In this document: positions 54,651-64,000 of the stretch, in pieces
Layout: every line of letters starts with the position of its first letter
Numbering within the stretch: position 1 is the stretch's first letter
Origin: Rhodanobacter thiooxydans
GTDB taxonomy: Bacteria > Pseudomonadota > Gammaproteobacteria > Xanthomonadales > Rhodanobacteraceae
DNA length: 64,000 nucleotides
Assembly: GCF_021545845.1 (NCBI RefSeq)
Contig: NZ_CP088923.1
Coordinates: 1,364,001-1,428,000, forward strand
Reading direction: 5' to 3'
Made by a program: the position numbers and the translations under genes
The notes under the pieces: generated by a model
Seen by the model: the letters and a program-made list of their open reading frames with translations, nothing else
What the model was told of the DNA's origin: nothing
Database searches by the model: none

Positions 54651-54866
54651 ACCCACCGGGATGTTGGCCACACGCGGGTCGTTGGCCATGTCGCCACCCC
54701 AGATCGGTGTGGCGCCGCCCCAGCCCGCATACACACCCACGTACTGCTTGCCATTGACCTTCCAGGTACTGGGGACACCTTCCACGCCGGAGCTCAGCTG
54801 CGCACTCTTCCACAGCACCTTGCCCGTCTTGGCATCGAATGCGTAGAGATGACCGTCTGCGCTAGC
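54650..54866 (-). pseudogene. PQQ-dependent alcohol dehydrogenase, internal fragment
   Basis: About 70 codons match quinoprotein ethanol/methanol dehydrogenases: ADGHLYAFDAKTGKVLWKSA, GVEGVPSTW, VNGKQYVGVYAGWGGATPIW, GGDMANDPRVANIPVGG. The fragment begins right after porin sequence (near 54866) and ends where TonB-receptor sequence starts (near 54650). No other part of the enzyme is present in the window. Confidence 0.85.
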
Positions 54867-55458
54867 CGATCTGGCCGTAATTGCCCAGATAGCTGTAACC
54901 GGCGCCGATGTGGCCCAACGCCACGCGACCGCGTTGCGTGGCCTGTACGGGTGCCCCCACGCCCAGCAACGTCATGTCGGTCAGGATCGCATTGGAGCCG
55001 AAGATGCCGTAGTCACGGCCAAGCTTGACGGCGCCAAAATCCGGTGTGCCCAGGGTGAAGTACGCCTGGCGGACGTCGATGCCGTTGTTTGCCGCCAGGG
55101 CATCGAAGGTCGCCGTGTGCACCATCAGGCCGACCTGGGCGGTGACGTCAATGCCTTCCTGGCTGGTGCTGAACTTGCTGATCAGGGCATCCGGCAGCAA
55201 GCCGTTGCCGATCGTCGTGCGGTTTTGCTGCCCGCCGCAGCCCAGCCCCTGCGAGGCCAGGGCGGTGCCGCCCACGGCGGCGCCCGAACAGCTCACCGTC
55301 GTATAGAAGGCATTGACGTAGCCACTGATGTCCACCTTCCAGCTGTCGCCACTGATCTCGGTGGCACCGGCCGTCAACGGACATGCCGCCAGACCCAGCA
55401 ACACGATCCCCGCCGACAGGCTGGCCTGCGCTACTCCGACACGTCGTCGTGTCCTCAT
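54862..55458 (-). pseudogene. Outer membrane porin-like protein, C-terminally truncated
   Basis: 198 codons from ATG 55458: basic start MRTRRRVGVAQASLSAG, signal peptide to about residue 34, then barrel-like sequence (ISGYVNAFYTTVSCSG; RQAYFTLGTPDFGAVKLGRD; YGIFGSNAIL). It stops with TAG right after GYSYLGNYGQIG, at the junction to dehydrogenase sequence; porins of this type are normally about 400 residues. Probably part of the same alcohol-oxidation locus. Confidence 0.8.
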
Positions 55459-55734
55459 TGCTTTGTGTGTTTTTTCATCATGCCTCTCCCCATTGATGAT
55501 TGATGAATTGCGACGTCTTGGCTTCGATCGACACGCCGCTGTTGTTGGCACGTGTGGTTGCGCTTCGGTCAGCCAATCAGAGGCCAAGCCGATCCTGCGC
55601 GATTGCCGCAGACAATTCGCGTACGGGTTTTTCCCGGTGAAGTCGCTATGGAATGGTGGGCATCCGTGCCCGTTCTTCATCCGTGGCGATGGTTAGACAG
55701 CGGACGGCCAGACGGCCATTCGCTATCGGTCGAC

Positions 55735-57255
<1,521 letters not shown>

Positions 57256-57295
57256 AGTGGCTTGCTCTGCGTCGGTGGAAAGGTAATGACGTCAG

Positions 57296-57311
57296 AGCAG
57301 GAGCCGTGCCA
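57296..57311 (-). promoter_or_regulatory. Sigma-54 promoter of the aldehyde dehydrogenase gene
   Basis: Minus-strand TGGCACGGCTCCTGCT, a near-perfect match to TGGCACG-N4-TTGCW. Between it and the divergent regulator start lie TTGTTGCACTTTG (57430-57442) and CAAAATGCAACA (57490-57501), inverted copies that may be activator binding sites. Confidence 0.85.
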
Positions 57312-57493
57312 CGGTCTGCATGAAGATGATTTTGCTGCACCGGCGCAATTGACCATGGCGCCGTGTTACGCCGAAAGTCTTGACAGATTTATTTCATCCG
57401 CCGCAACGCAACATCGGTATGGAGGCGCCGTTGTTGCACTTTGGGCGGCCTTGTGTCTTCTATCGAGACATCCGTTTCTGACGATGTCGCAAA

Positions 57494-59422
57494 ATGCAAC
57501 ACATGAGGTTCCACGTGCGCCATCCGGCTTTGGTCGAATCGATCAACACGGCCCGCCGCAGCTTCTTCGACGGTGGTTTGGAACCGCGTGGACTGGTGCC
57601 CGACAACATCCTTGCCTCGTGGCATCGCTGCCGGCAGCAGGGCCTGGTGGCGAATGCATGTCCCGATGTCGCGCCGGTCGAGCGACATGCCCTGAGCGAG
57701 ATGCAGGAACGGTACGAAGCGTTGCGCCGGATGTGCCGGCCGGAACTTGAAACACTGTATGCCAGCGCCAACCAGGCCGGCAGCATCGTGATACTCACGG
57801 CACCGGATGGTTTCATCCTCGATGCCCTCGGTAATACGGACTTCCTGGACAAGGCGGCACGGGTGGCCTTGCGCCCCGGATCGCCGTGGAACGAGTCGGC
57901 CACCGGCACCAATGCGATCGGCACGGCACTGATCGAACGTTGCGCGGTCGAGGTGCATGGCGGGGAGCATTACTACGCGCCGCATCGCGTGCTGAGCTGC
58001 TCGGCCTCGCCGATCTTCGACCCTCACGGCAACGTGGTCGGCGTGCTCGATCTCTCCGGCGAATCCTCGGTGCACCACCTGCACGCGCTGGGAATGGTGC
58101 AGTTGGCAGTGGAACAGATCGAGCACCGCCTGTTCGAAGGTCATTTCGACCGCACCGACATCGTGCGCATCCAGCCCGATCCCGACCTGCTCGGCACCGC
58201 GCGCGAAGGCATGCTGGTGTTCGAGGCACATCGGTTAGTGGCCGCGAACCGCCATGCCTTGCGCCTGCTTGGCGTCGACTGGAGCGAACTGGGCAAGCGT
58301 CGCTACGACGAATTGTTCGCCTCGGCGCTGCCGCGGCCGGGCAGCCTCGCCGACATGCGCTGCCAGAATGGCGAGATGCTGCATGCCTGGCGTGACGCGC
58401 TGAGCTACAACAGCATCGCCCCGCGCGTGCCGCGCAATGCACGAGCCCGGCCGGCACGCGCTCCCGTAGCGGTCTTTTCCGCGGCGCTGGACGCCGAGAT
58501 CGACCGCAGCGTGCGCCTGCTCAATGCCGACATTCCGCTGCTGCTGCAGGGCGAAACCGGCACCGGCAAGGAAGTGGTAGCGCGCGAGTTGCACAAGCGC
58601 AGCCAGCGTGCCGGGATGCCATTCGTCGCGGTGAACTGCGCGGCGTTGCCGGAAAACCTGATCGAATCCGAATTGTTCGGCTACATGCCCGGCGCGTTCA
58701 CCGGCGCGCGGCGCGACGGTGCTCCCGGCCTGCTGCGTAGCGCCGATGGTGGCATCCTGTTCCTGGATGAACTGGGCGACATGCCGCTGGGTACGCAGAG
58801 CCGCCTGCTGCGCGTATTGCAGGAACGTGAGGTCACGCCTCTCGGCGGCAGCCGCGCCCATGCCATCGACATCACCGTGGTCGCCGCCACGCACCGCGAC
58901 CTCGCCACCGCCGTAGAGCGCGGCGAATTCCGCGCCGATCTCTATTACCGCATCGCACAGTCGACCTTGCGCCTGCCGGCGCTGCGGGAGCATCCGGAGA
59001 TTGCTGCGGTGATTCGCCAGCTCTGGCATGCGCTGGGCGCAGAGCAGATCCCGATGCACCTGCATCCCACTCTTGTAAAAGATCTTGCCTCGATGTCGTG
59101 GCCGGGCAACCAGCGCCAGCTGGTCGGCTTGCTGCGCAGCTTCATGGCTCTGGGCGAGGTCGGTTCGACGCTCACCATCGACGACTTGCCGGCCGACATG
59201 AAAAAGCCACCATCGACGACGGCACCGATGGCTACCGATTTGTCCGGTGACCTCCATGCGATCGGGCAGCAGGCGATCGACTTGGCCATTTCAGCCTGCG
59301 ACGGTAACGTCGCGGCGGCAGCGCGCAAACTGGGTGTCAGTCGCAGCACGATTTACCGGAGGCTGATCCCGCAGGATGCCGTGAAAGCGAACCCGTTGCC
59401 GGATCCCGTCCGCGAACCCTGA
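57494..59422 (+). CDS. acoR: Sigma-54-dependent transcriptional activator, AcoR-like
   Basis: 642 aa. N-terminal GAF-type sensor (about 70-200; [20 protein letters not shown] is an AcoR-family signature), AAA+ domain with Walker [18 protein letters not shown], sigma-54 contact GAFTGA in [13 protein letters not shown], Walker [14 protein letters not shown], and a C-terminal Fis helix-turn-helix ([20 protein letters not shown]). Divergent from the aldehyde dehydrogenase, whose sigma-54 promoter it presumably activates. ATG 57503 is an alternative start. Confidence 0.93.
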   Translation: MQHMRFHVRHPALVESINTARRSFFDGGLEPRGLVPDNILASWHRCRQQGLVANACPDVAPVERHALSEMQERYEALRRMCRPELETLYASANQAGSIVILTAPDGFILDALGNTDFLDKAARVALRPGSPWNESATGTNAIGTALIERCAVEVHGGEHYYAPHRVLSCSASPIFDPHGNVVGVLDLSGESSVHHLHALGMVQLAVEQIEHRLFEGHFDRTDIVRIQPDPDLLGTAREGMLVFEAHRLVAANRHALRLLGVDWSELGKRRYDELFASALPRPGSLADMRCQNGEMLHAWRDALSYNSIAPRVPRNARARPARAPVAVFSAALDAEIDRSVRLLNADIPLLLQGETGTGKEVVARELHKRSQRAGMPFVAVNCAALPENLIESELFGYMPGAFTGARRDGAPGLLRSADGGILFLDELGDMPLGTQSRLLRVLQEREVTPLGGSRAHAIDITVVAATHRDLATAVERGEFRADLYYRIAQSTLRLPALREHPEIAAVIRQLWHALGAEQIPMHLHPTLVKDLASMSWPGNQRQLVGLLRSFMALGEVGSTLTIDDLPADMKKPPSTTAPMATDLSGDLHAIGQQAIDLAISACDGNVAAAARKLGVSRSTIYRRLIPQDAVKANPLPDPVREP

Positions 59423-59424
59423 GG

Positions 59425-60189
59425 TCATTCGGCTGCCGGTACCCACAGCGCCCTGTCGGTGACCTGCTCGGTCTTCGGCTTGCCCTTGAGCTTGGGCAGT
59501 TTCACCGCGGGCACGGCTTCCTCGTGCAGCGGCACCTGCTGCAGCAGGTGGTGGATCAGGTTGAGCCGGCCGCGCTTCTGGTCGTTGAAATCGACCACGA
59601 ACCACGGTGCATGCCTGGCGTGCGTGCGTTCGATCATCACGTCGCGCAGCCGGCCCATCTCGGCATATTTCTGCCGCGCGACCAGGTCCACCGGCGACAG
59701 CTTCCAGCGCTTCAGCGGGTCGTCGGCGCGTTCGGCGAAGCGCTTTTCCTGCTCGACCTGGTCCACCGCCAGCCAGTACTTGATGAGGATGATGCCGTCG
59801 TCGGTCAGCAGCTTCTCGAATGCCGGCACGGCATTGAGGAAGGCCTCGTATTGCGTGCTGCTGCAGAAGCCCATCGCCGGTTCCACCACGGCGCGGTTGT
59901 ACCAGCTGCGGTCGAACAGCACGAACTCGCCGGCGCTGGGCAGGTGGGCGACGTAGCGCTGGAAGTACCACTGGGTGGTCTCGGCCTCGCTCGGCTTCGG
60001 CAAGGCGGCGACGCGGTAGCCGCGCGTGTCCAGGCTTTCGGTGATCGCCTTGATGGTGCCGCCCTTGCCGGCGGTGTCGCGGCCTTCGAAGATCACCAGC
60101 AAGCGCTTGCCGCTGCTGCGCAGGCCGCGTTGCAGCCGGATCAGGTCGAGCTGCAGTGCCTCGATCGCCTTGCGGTAGTGCTTGCTCAT
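59425..60189 (-). CDS. ppk2: Polyphosphate kinase 2
   Basis: 254 aa from ATG 60189 (MSKHYRKAIEALQLDLIRLQ). P-loop LVIFEGRDTAGKGGTIKAIT, then FDRSWYNRAVVEP (Walker B-like with DRSWYNRA) and a lid region RKYAEMGR-like KYAEMGRLRDVMIERT. One-domain class; it uses polyphosphate to phosphorylate nucleotides (GDP/ADP). It ends 3 bp from the convergent acoR stop. Confidence 0.94.
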   Translation of the reverse strand: MSKHYRKAIEALQLDLIRLQRGLRSSGKRLLVIFEGRDTAGKGGTIKAITESLDTRGYRVAALPKPSEAETTQWYFQRYVAHLPSAGEFVLFDRSWYNRAVVEPAMGFCSSTQYEAFLNAVPAFEKLLTDDGIILIKYWLAVDQVEQEKRFAERADDPLKRWKLSPVDLVARQKYAEMGRLRDVMIERTHARHAPWFVVDFNDQKRGRLNLIHHLLQQVPLHEEAVPAVKLPKLKGKPKTEQVTDRALWVPAAE

Positions 60190-60215
60190 GTACGCCTCGA
60201 AGAACCGTTTTTTTT

Positions 60216-60319
60216 CGTCATTCCGGCGAAGGCCGGAGGAGTTTTTCAACAGCGAAGCTGGTCATCGCATCTGCCTCTCGTACACCGCAAGAGCGATTCC
60301 GGCCTTCGCCGGAATGACG
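60216..60319. repeat. Inverted repeat CGTCATTCCGGCGAAGGCCGG
   Basis: CGTCATTCCGGCGAAGGCCG at 60216 pairs with CGGCCTTCGCCGGAATGACG ending about 60319. It is a different palindrome family from A and B and lies upstream of ppk2. The text AACAGCGAAGCTGGTCA inside it also occurs at 53226, so repeat families share modules. Confidence 0.8.
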
Positions 60320-60394
60320 ACAGGGAGGGGTGGCTGCAGGGTAATTCAGACCGCCGTGACGGCGAGGTTCAGGCGTTGAAGATCAAGAGCGAAC

Positions 60395-60575
60395 CCCACC
60401 CCAGCCCTCCCCTGCAAGCAGGGGAGGGAGCAGATCTGCTCTTGCCAGGGGCGAGTGCGGCGGTTTTGGCCCCTCCCCCTGCTTGCAGGGGGAGGCTGGG
60501 AGGGTTGATTCTGACTCGATGAAGAGCGACCCCACCCCAGCCCTCCCCCACAAGCAGGGGAGGGCGCAAGGGCCG
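60395..60575. repeat. CCCTCCCCTGC palindrome cluster
   Basis: Three palindromes of the CCCTCCCCTGCAAGCAGGGG and CCTCCCCCTGCTTGCAGGGG kind lie between ppk2 and prfA. The gap 60190-60600 holds only repeats. Confidence 0.8.
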
Positions 60576-60600
60576 GAGCTGCCTGCCGCTGGTACTGCTT

Positions 60601-61680
60601 TCAGGTTCCGCCGAGCGCCTGCAGCAAATCGGCCTGGTGTTCGCGGGTGAGCGTGTCGATCAGTTCGCCCAGGTCGCCCTGCATGATCTCGGGCAGGCGG
60701 TACAGGGTGAGGTTGATGCGGTGGTCGGTGATCCGGCCTTGCGGGTAGTTGTAGGTGCGGATGCGCTGGCTGCGGTCGCCGGAGCCGACCTGCAAGCGGC
60801 GCTCCTGCGCCTGCGCCGCGCTCTGCTTGCTCTGCGCCTCGTCGAGCAGGCGCGCCTTCAGCAGGCTCATCGCACGGGCGCGGTTCTTGTGCTGGCTGCG
60901 TTCGTCCTGGCACTCCACCACGGTGCCGGTGGGCAGGTGGGTGATGCGGATCGCCGAGTCGGTCTTGTTGACGTGCTGGCCGCCGGCGCCGGAGGCGCGG
61001 AAGGTGTCGACCTTGAGGTCGGCCGGGTTGATCTCGATCTCGTCGATCTCGTCCAGCTCGGGCAGGATCGCCACGGTCGCGGCCGAGGTGTGGATGCGCC
61101 CCTGCGACTCGGTTTCCGGCACGCGCTGCACGCGGTGCGTGCCGGATTCGAACTTCAGTCGCGAGTACGCGCCCTTGCCTTCGATGCGCGCTACGACTTC
61201 CTTGTAGCCGCCGTGCTCGCCCTCGTGCTCGCTGAGGATCTCGACGCACCAGCGGCGGCTTTCGGCGTAGCGCAGGTACATGCGCAGCAGGTCGCCGGCG
61301 AAGATCGCCGCTTCGTCGCCGCCGGTGCCGGCGCGCACTTCGAGGTACAGGTTGGCCTCGTCGCGCGGGTCCTTCGGCAGCAGCACGAGCTGCAGTTCGT
61401 CGTCGAGGTCGTGCAGGCGCCGCTCCAGCCGGTGCACGTCGTCGGCCGCCATCTCGCGCAGTTCGGGGTCGTCCAGCATCGCGCGGGTTTCCGCCAGTTC
61501 GCGCTCGGCCCGGTCGTGCTCGCGCAGCGAGGCGGCGACCGGTTCGAGCTGGGCGTACTCCTGCGACAGCTCGCGGAAGCGCGTGTTGTCGGCCAGCACT
61601 TCCGGCTGCGAGAGCAGCAGCCCGATTTCCTCGTGGCGCTCGGCCAGGGCCTCGAGCTTGCGGCGGATCGATGGAGTCAT
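60601..61680 (-). CDS. prfA: Peptide chain release factor 1
   Basis: 359 aa from ATG 61680 ([20 protein letters not shown]). It recognises UAA/UAG. GGQ motif in [20 protein letters not shown]; domain 2 tripeptide region and domain 4 [20 protein letters not shown] match RF1. It lies downstream of hemA on the same strand, the conserved hemA-prfA order, but with a palindrome inserted between them. Confidence 0.97.
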   Translation of the reverse strand: MTPSIRRKLEALAERHEEIGLLLSQPEVLADNTRFRELSQEYAQLEPVAASLREHDRAERELAETRAMLDDPELREMAADDVHRLERRLHDLDDELQLVLLPKDPRDEANLYLEVRAGTGGDEAAIFAGDLLRMYLRYAESRRWCVEILSEHEGEHGGYKEVVARIEGKGAYSRLKFESGTHRVQRVPETESQGRIHTSAATVAILPELDEIDEIEINPADLKVDTFRASGAGGQHVNKTDSAIRITHLPTGTVVECQDERSQHKNRARAMSLLKARLLDEAQSKQSAAQAQERRLQVGSGDRSQRIRTYNYPQGRITDHRINLTLYRLPEIMQGDLGELIDTLTREHQADLLQALGGT

Positions 61681-61698
61681 GCGTGGGCGTTCGCTTGT

Positions 61699-61773
61699 GT
61701 AGGAGCGCACCCTGTGCGCGATGGCTATTTGACGGGGACCGGTGAAAAGCATTCGCGCACAGGGTGCGCCTAC
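61699..61773. repeat. REP-like palindrome, family A, containing hemA stop
   Basis: GTAGGAGCGCACCCTGTGCGCGA at 61699 pairs with the inverse ending GGTGCGCCTAC at 61773. The terminal TAG (61770-61772 on the minus strand) is the hemA stop codon. Confidence 0.87.
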
Positions 61774-63038
61774 GGTGCCCCGGCGTCGTCGTCCAGCCCG
61801 TACAGCCGCCCGGCGGCATGCAACAGGTCCAGGTCGCCGGCCAGCGCGGCCTCGCGCAGGCGCGCGCTGGGGTGGTGCAGCAGCTTGTTGGTCAGCGTGT
61901 TGGCGAGGAAGGCCAGCGCCTCGTCCGGCGACTTGCCGTGGGCCAGCATCGCGCGGGCCTTGCCCAGCACCTCGTCGCGGTAGACCTCGGCGTGCTGGCG
62001 CATGTCGATGGCCGGGTTGCGCAGGGTCAACGTACGGCGCCAGGCCATGTAACGCTCCACCTGCAGGTCGATGATCGCTTCGGCCTCGTGTGCAGCGGCG
62101 GCGCGCGAGCGCAGGTTGTCGTCGATCACCTGGCGCAGGTCGTCGATGCCGTAGAGGTACACGTCGGGCAACTCGCCCACGTCGGCCTCGATGTCGCGCG
62201 GCACCGCGATGTCGACCATGAACATCGGCTTGCGCTTGCGCGCGGCCATCGCCTGCTCGACCATCGCGCGGGTCACGATCGGCTGCCGCGCGGCGGTGGA
62301 GGAAATCACGATGTCGGCTTCGGCCAGGTGCTGCGGCAGGTCGGCCAGCGCGATCGCGTAGCCGCCGTGGCGGCCGGCCAGCTCCTGCGCGGTCTCCGGC
62401 GTGCGGTTGGCCACGATCAGCCGGCGCGCCTGCTTCTCGGCCAGGTGCCGCGCGGCCAGTTCGATGGTGTCGCCGGCGCCGATCAGCAGCACGCACGCCT
62501 GCTTCAGGTCGGCGAACACCTGCTCGGCCAGGCGCACCGCGGTGAACGCGACCGAGACCGTGTGCGCGCCGATGCGGGTGTCCGTGCGCACCCGCTTGGC
62601 CACCGCGAAAGTGTGCTGCAGCAGGCGGTCCATCGGCGCCTTCAGCGCCTGCGCCTCGCGCGCCAGCTGGTAGGCGTCCTTTACCTGGCCGAGGATCTGC
62701 GGCTCGCCCAGCACCATCGAGTCCAGCCCGGTGGCGACGCGGAACATGTGCCGCACCGCCTGGTCCTCGTCGTGCCGGTACAGGAACTCGTCCAGCTTGC
62801 CGGGAGTCAGATGGTGATGACGATTCAGCCATGCCTGCGGGATGTCCTCCGCGCCCGCCGCGACGCCCACGTACAGCTCGGTGCGGTTGCAGGTGGACAG
62901 GATCATCGCCTCCTCCACGCCGGGCTCGCGGGTGAGCTCGTGCAGGGCCTCGCCGGTGGCGTCCGTGTCGAACGCCACCTGCTCGCGCAGGCTGACCGGC
63001 GCGGTGAGGTGATTGAGCCCGAGGGCGATCAACGGCAT
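61770..63038 (-). CDS. hemA: Glutamyl-tRNA reductase
   Basis: 422 aa. It reduces glutamyl-tRNA to glutamate-1-semialdehyde, the first committed step of haem synthesis. Catalytic Cys in [12 protein letters not shown] (about residue 50), NADPH-binding [16 protein letters not shown], and [16 protein letters not shown]. The C-terminus ends DDDAGAP with the stop provided by the palindrome. The divergent TPR lipoprotein gene starts 85 bp upstream. Confidence 0.97.
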   Translation of the reverse strand: MPLIALGLNHLTAPVSLREQVAFDTDATGEALHELTREPGVEEAMILSTCNRTELYVGVAAGAEDIPQAWLNRHHHLTPGKLDEFLYRHDEDQAVRHMFRVATGLDSMVLGEPQILGQVKDAYQLAREAQALKAPMDRLLQHTFAVAKRVRTDTRIGAHTVSVAFTAVRLAEQVFADLKQACVLLIGAGDTIELAARHLAEKQARRLIVANRTPETAQELAGRHGGYAIALADLPQHLAEADIVISSTAARQPIVTRAMVEQAMAARKRKPMFMVDIAVPRDIEADVGELPDVYLYGIDDLRQVIDDNLRSRAAAAHEAEAIIDLQVERYMAWRRTLTLRNPAIDMRQHAEVYRDEVLGKARAMLAHGKSPDEALAFLANTLTNKLLHHPSARLREAALAGDLDLLHAAGRLYGLDDDAGAP

Positions 63039-63122
63039 GGTGGTCGGAACATCTCGGCGGCAGGAATCCGGCGGCGTAGGCTAAGCTTGGCGGGACGTCG
63101 CCAGGTGGTGACTAGAGCAGGC

Positions 63123-64000
63123 ATGTGGATGGACGGTAGTGTGGGCAGCGGTGCGGGCAAGTTCAAGCAACTGCGGCATTTTACGGCAGCAGCGGCGTTG
63201 CTGCTGGGCCTGGTCGGCTGTACCGGCGTGCCACTGCGTTCCGCCTCGAAGACAATCGCCACGCCGCAACCGCTGGCGCACCTGACGGTGGCCACGCCGG
63301 ACGCCGACCACGACGCGCTGGCGCAGCTGCTGGCCGGCGAGATGGCGCTGACCCGCACCGACCTGAAGACGGCCTCCGCGCATTACGACAAGGCGATGGC
63401 CCTGAGCAACGACCCCAAGGTGGCCGAGCGCGCCGCCGGGCTGGCGATCGCCGTGCATGACGGCGCCGCCGCCGAACGCGCGCTGCAGCGCTGGCAGGTG
63501 CTGGGCGCCGCGCCGGCCGCGCTGGCACAGGCACGCGCCCAGCTGGCGCTGGACCGTGGCGATACCGCCGAGGCGCGGCAGCAGCTGGAACGTTTGATCG
63601 ACACCGGTGACAAGGACGCCTGGCGCCAGTTTGGCCGCGTGCTGGTGGGCGCCCGCGACCAGGCCCAGGCGGCCCGCCTGCTGGAGGCGCTGGCCACGCC
63701 GCCGCGCCTGCCCGCCGACGCGCACGCCTGGCTGGCGATGAGCGAGCTGGGCGACCGCCTTGGCCGGCACGCCTATGCGGTGCAGATCGCCGACGCCGCG
63801 ATGCAGCGGTTCAGGAGCGCCGAGACCTACGCCTGGGCGGCGCAGATGAAGTTCAAGGACGGCGACCGTGACGGCGCCCGTGCCCTGCTGCAGAAAGCGC
63901 TGGCGAAGGAACCGCAGAGCATCCAGTTACGCCTGGCCTATGCCGGCATGCTCGGCCAGGCCGGCGACTACGCCGGCGCCGGCCGCTTGCTGGCGCGCGG
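63123..64000 (+). CDS. Tetratricopeptide-repeat lipoprotein (3' end outside window)
   Basis: It starts at ATG 63123 and stays open to the last base (292 codons visible). A signal peptide with lipobox (LLLGLVGC, Cys about 34) indicates a lipoprotein matured via Lgt. TPR-like helical repeats follow from about residue 65 (LLAGEMALTRTDLKTASAHY; AYAGMLGQAGDYAGAGRLL). A TPR gene divergent from hemA, often followed by lolB and ispE, is common in the Xanthomonadales; what follows here is not visible. Confidence 0.82.
   Translation, partial: MWMDGSVGSGAGKFKQLRHFTAAAALLLGLVGCTGVPLRSASKTIATPQPLAHLTVATPDADHDALAQLLAGEMALTRTDLKTASAHYDKAMALSNDPKVAERAAGLAIAVHDGAAAERALQRWQVLGAAPAALAQARAQLALDRGDTAEARQQLERLIDTGDKDAWRQFGRVLVGARDQAQAARLLEALATPPRLPADAHAWLAMSELGDRLGRHAYAVQIADAAMQRFRSAETYAWAAQMKFKDGDRDGARALLQKALAKEPQSIQLRLAYAGMLGQAGDYAGAGRLLAR

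Noticed and set aside
55546..55561. Sigma-54-like site TGGCACGTGTGGTTGC on the plus strand
   Set aside because: GG and GC are 11 bases apart instead of 10 and no plus-strand gene follows within reach.

Overview
The window is a GC-rich gammaproteobacterial chromosome segment. Gene content and order (pilB-pilC-pilD-coaE, lgt-thyA-folA, hemA next to prfA, split PntAA/PntAB/PntB transhydrogenase, an AcoR/aldehyde dehydrogenase pair, many GTAG-type palindromes) point to the Xanthomonadales/Lysobacterales, most likely a Rhodanobacter/Dyella-like member of the Rhodanobacteraceae. The assignment is inferred from protein character, not from a database search. No rRNA or tRNA gene was recognised.

Layout. 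0-4.8 kb: LemA and two TPM-domain proteins, then lgt, thyA, folA and a MutT-type Nudix gene. 4.8-10.3 kb (minus): coaE, pilD, a DUF559 gene, a 42-bp tandem repeat, pilC and pilB. 10.7-12.2 kb: AbrB/PIN and HepT-MntA toxin-antitoxin (TA) pairs. 12.5-24.8 kb: a glycan cluster with a polyprenyl-phosphate-sugar synthase-like GT2, two GT4 enzymes, two methyltransferases, another GT2, a Wzx-like flippase and two paralogous GT-C/TMTC-like membrane proteins, ending at two type IV pilin genes, each with its own sigma-54 promoter. I read this as a pilin glycosylation locus. 24.9-33.4 kb: a decaying island of TA/abortive-infection modules interrupted by an S9 peptidase and 135-bp tandem repeats.

33.7-52.7 kb is mostly core metabolism: exonuclease, nitroreductase, cytidine deaminase, a pnt operon split by a sigma/anti-sigma/DUF3106 group, SufT, a secreted M4 protease, a short asparaginase, an acyl-CoA dehydrogenase and a thioesterase. 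It also holds a PEP-CTERM protein gene behind a near-consensus sigma-54 promoter, beside a 170-bp hairpin element. Then come WrbA, YihY, TlpA and acylphosphatase. 52.8-59.4 kb is an alcohol-oxidation region: DUF779, aldehyde dehydrogenase with a sigma-54 promoter, and a divergent AcoR-type activator. It contains a wreck in which fragments of a porin, a PQQ alcohol dehydrogenase and a TonB receptor are joined end to end. 59.4-64 kb: PPK2, prfA, hemA and the start of a TPR lipoprotein.

Common threads. (1) Sigma-54 sites precede the pilins, the aldehyde dehydrogenase and the PEP-CTERM gene. (2) Two families of GTAG-ended palindromes sit directly at gene ends; in three genes the stop codon TAG is part of the repeat. 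(3) Nucleotidyltransferase/HEPN modules occur four times; in three of them the toxin gene is broken.
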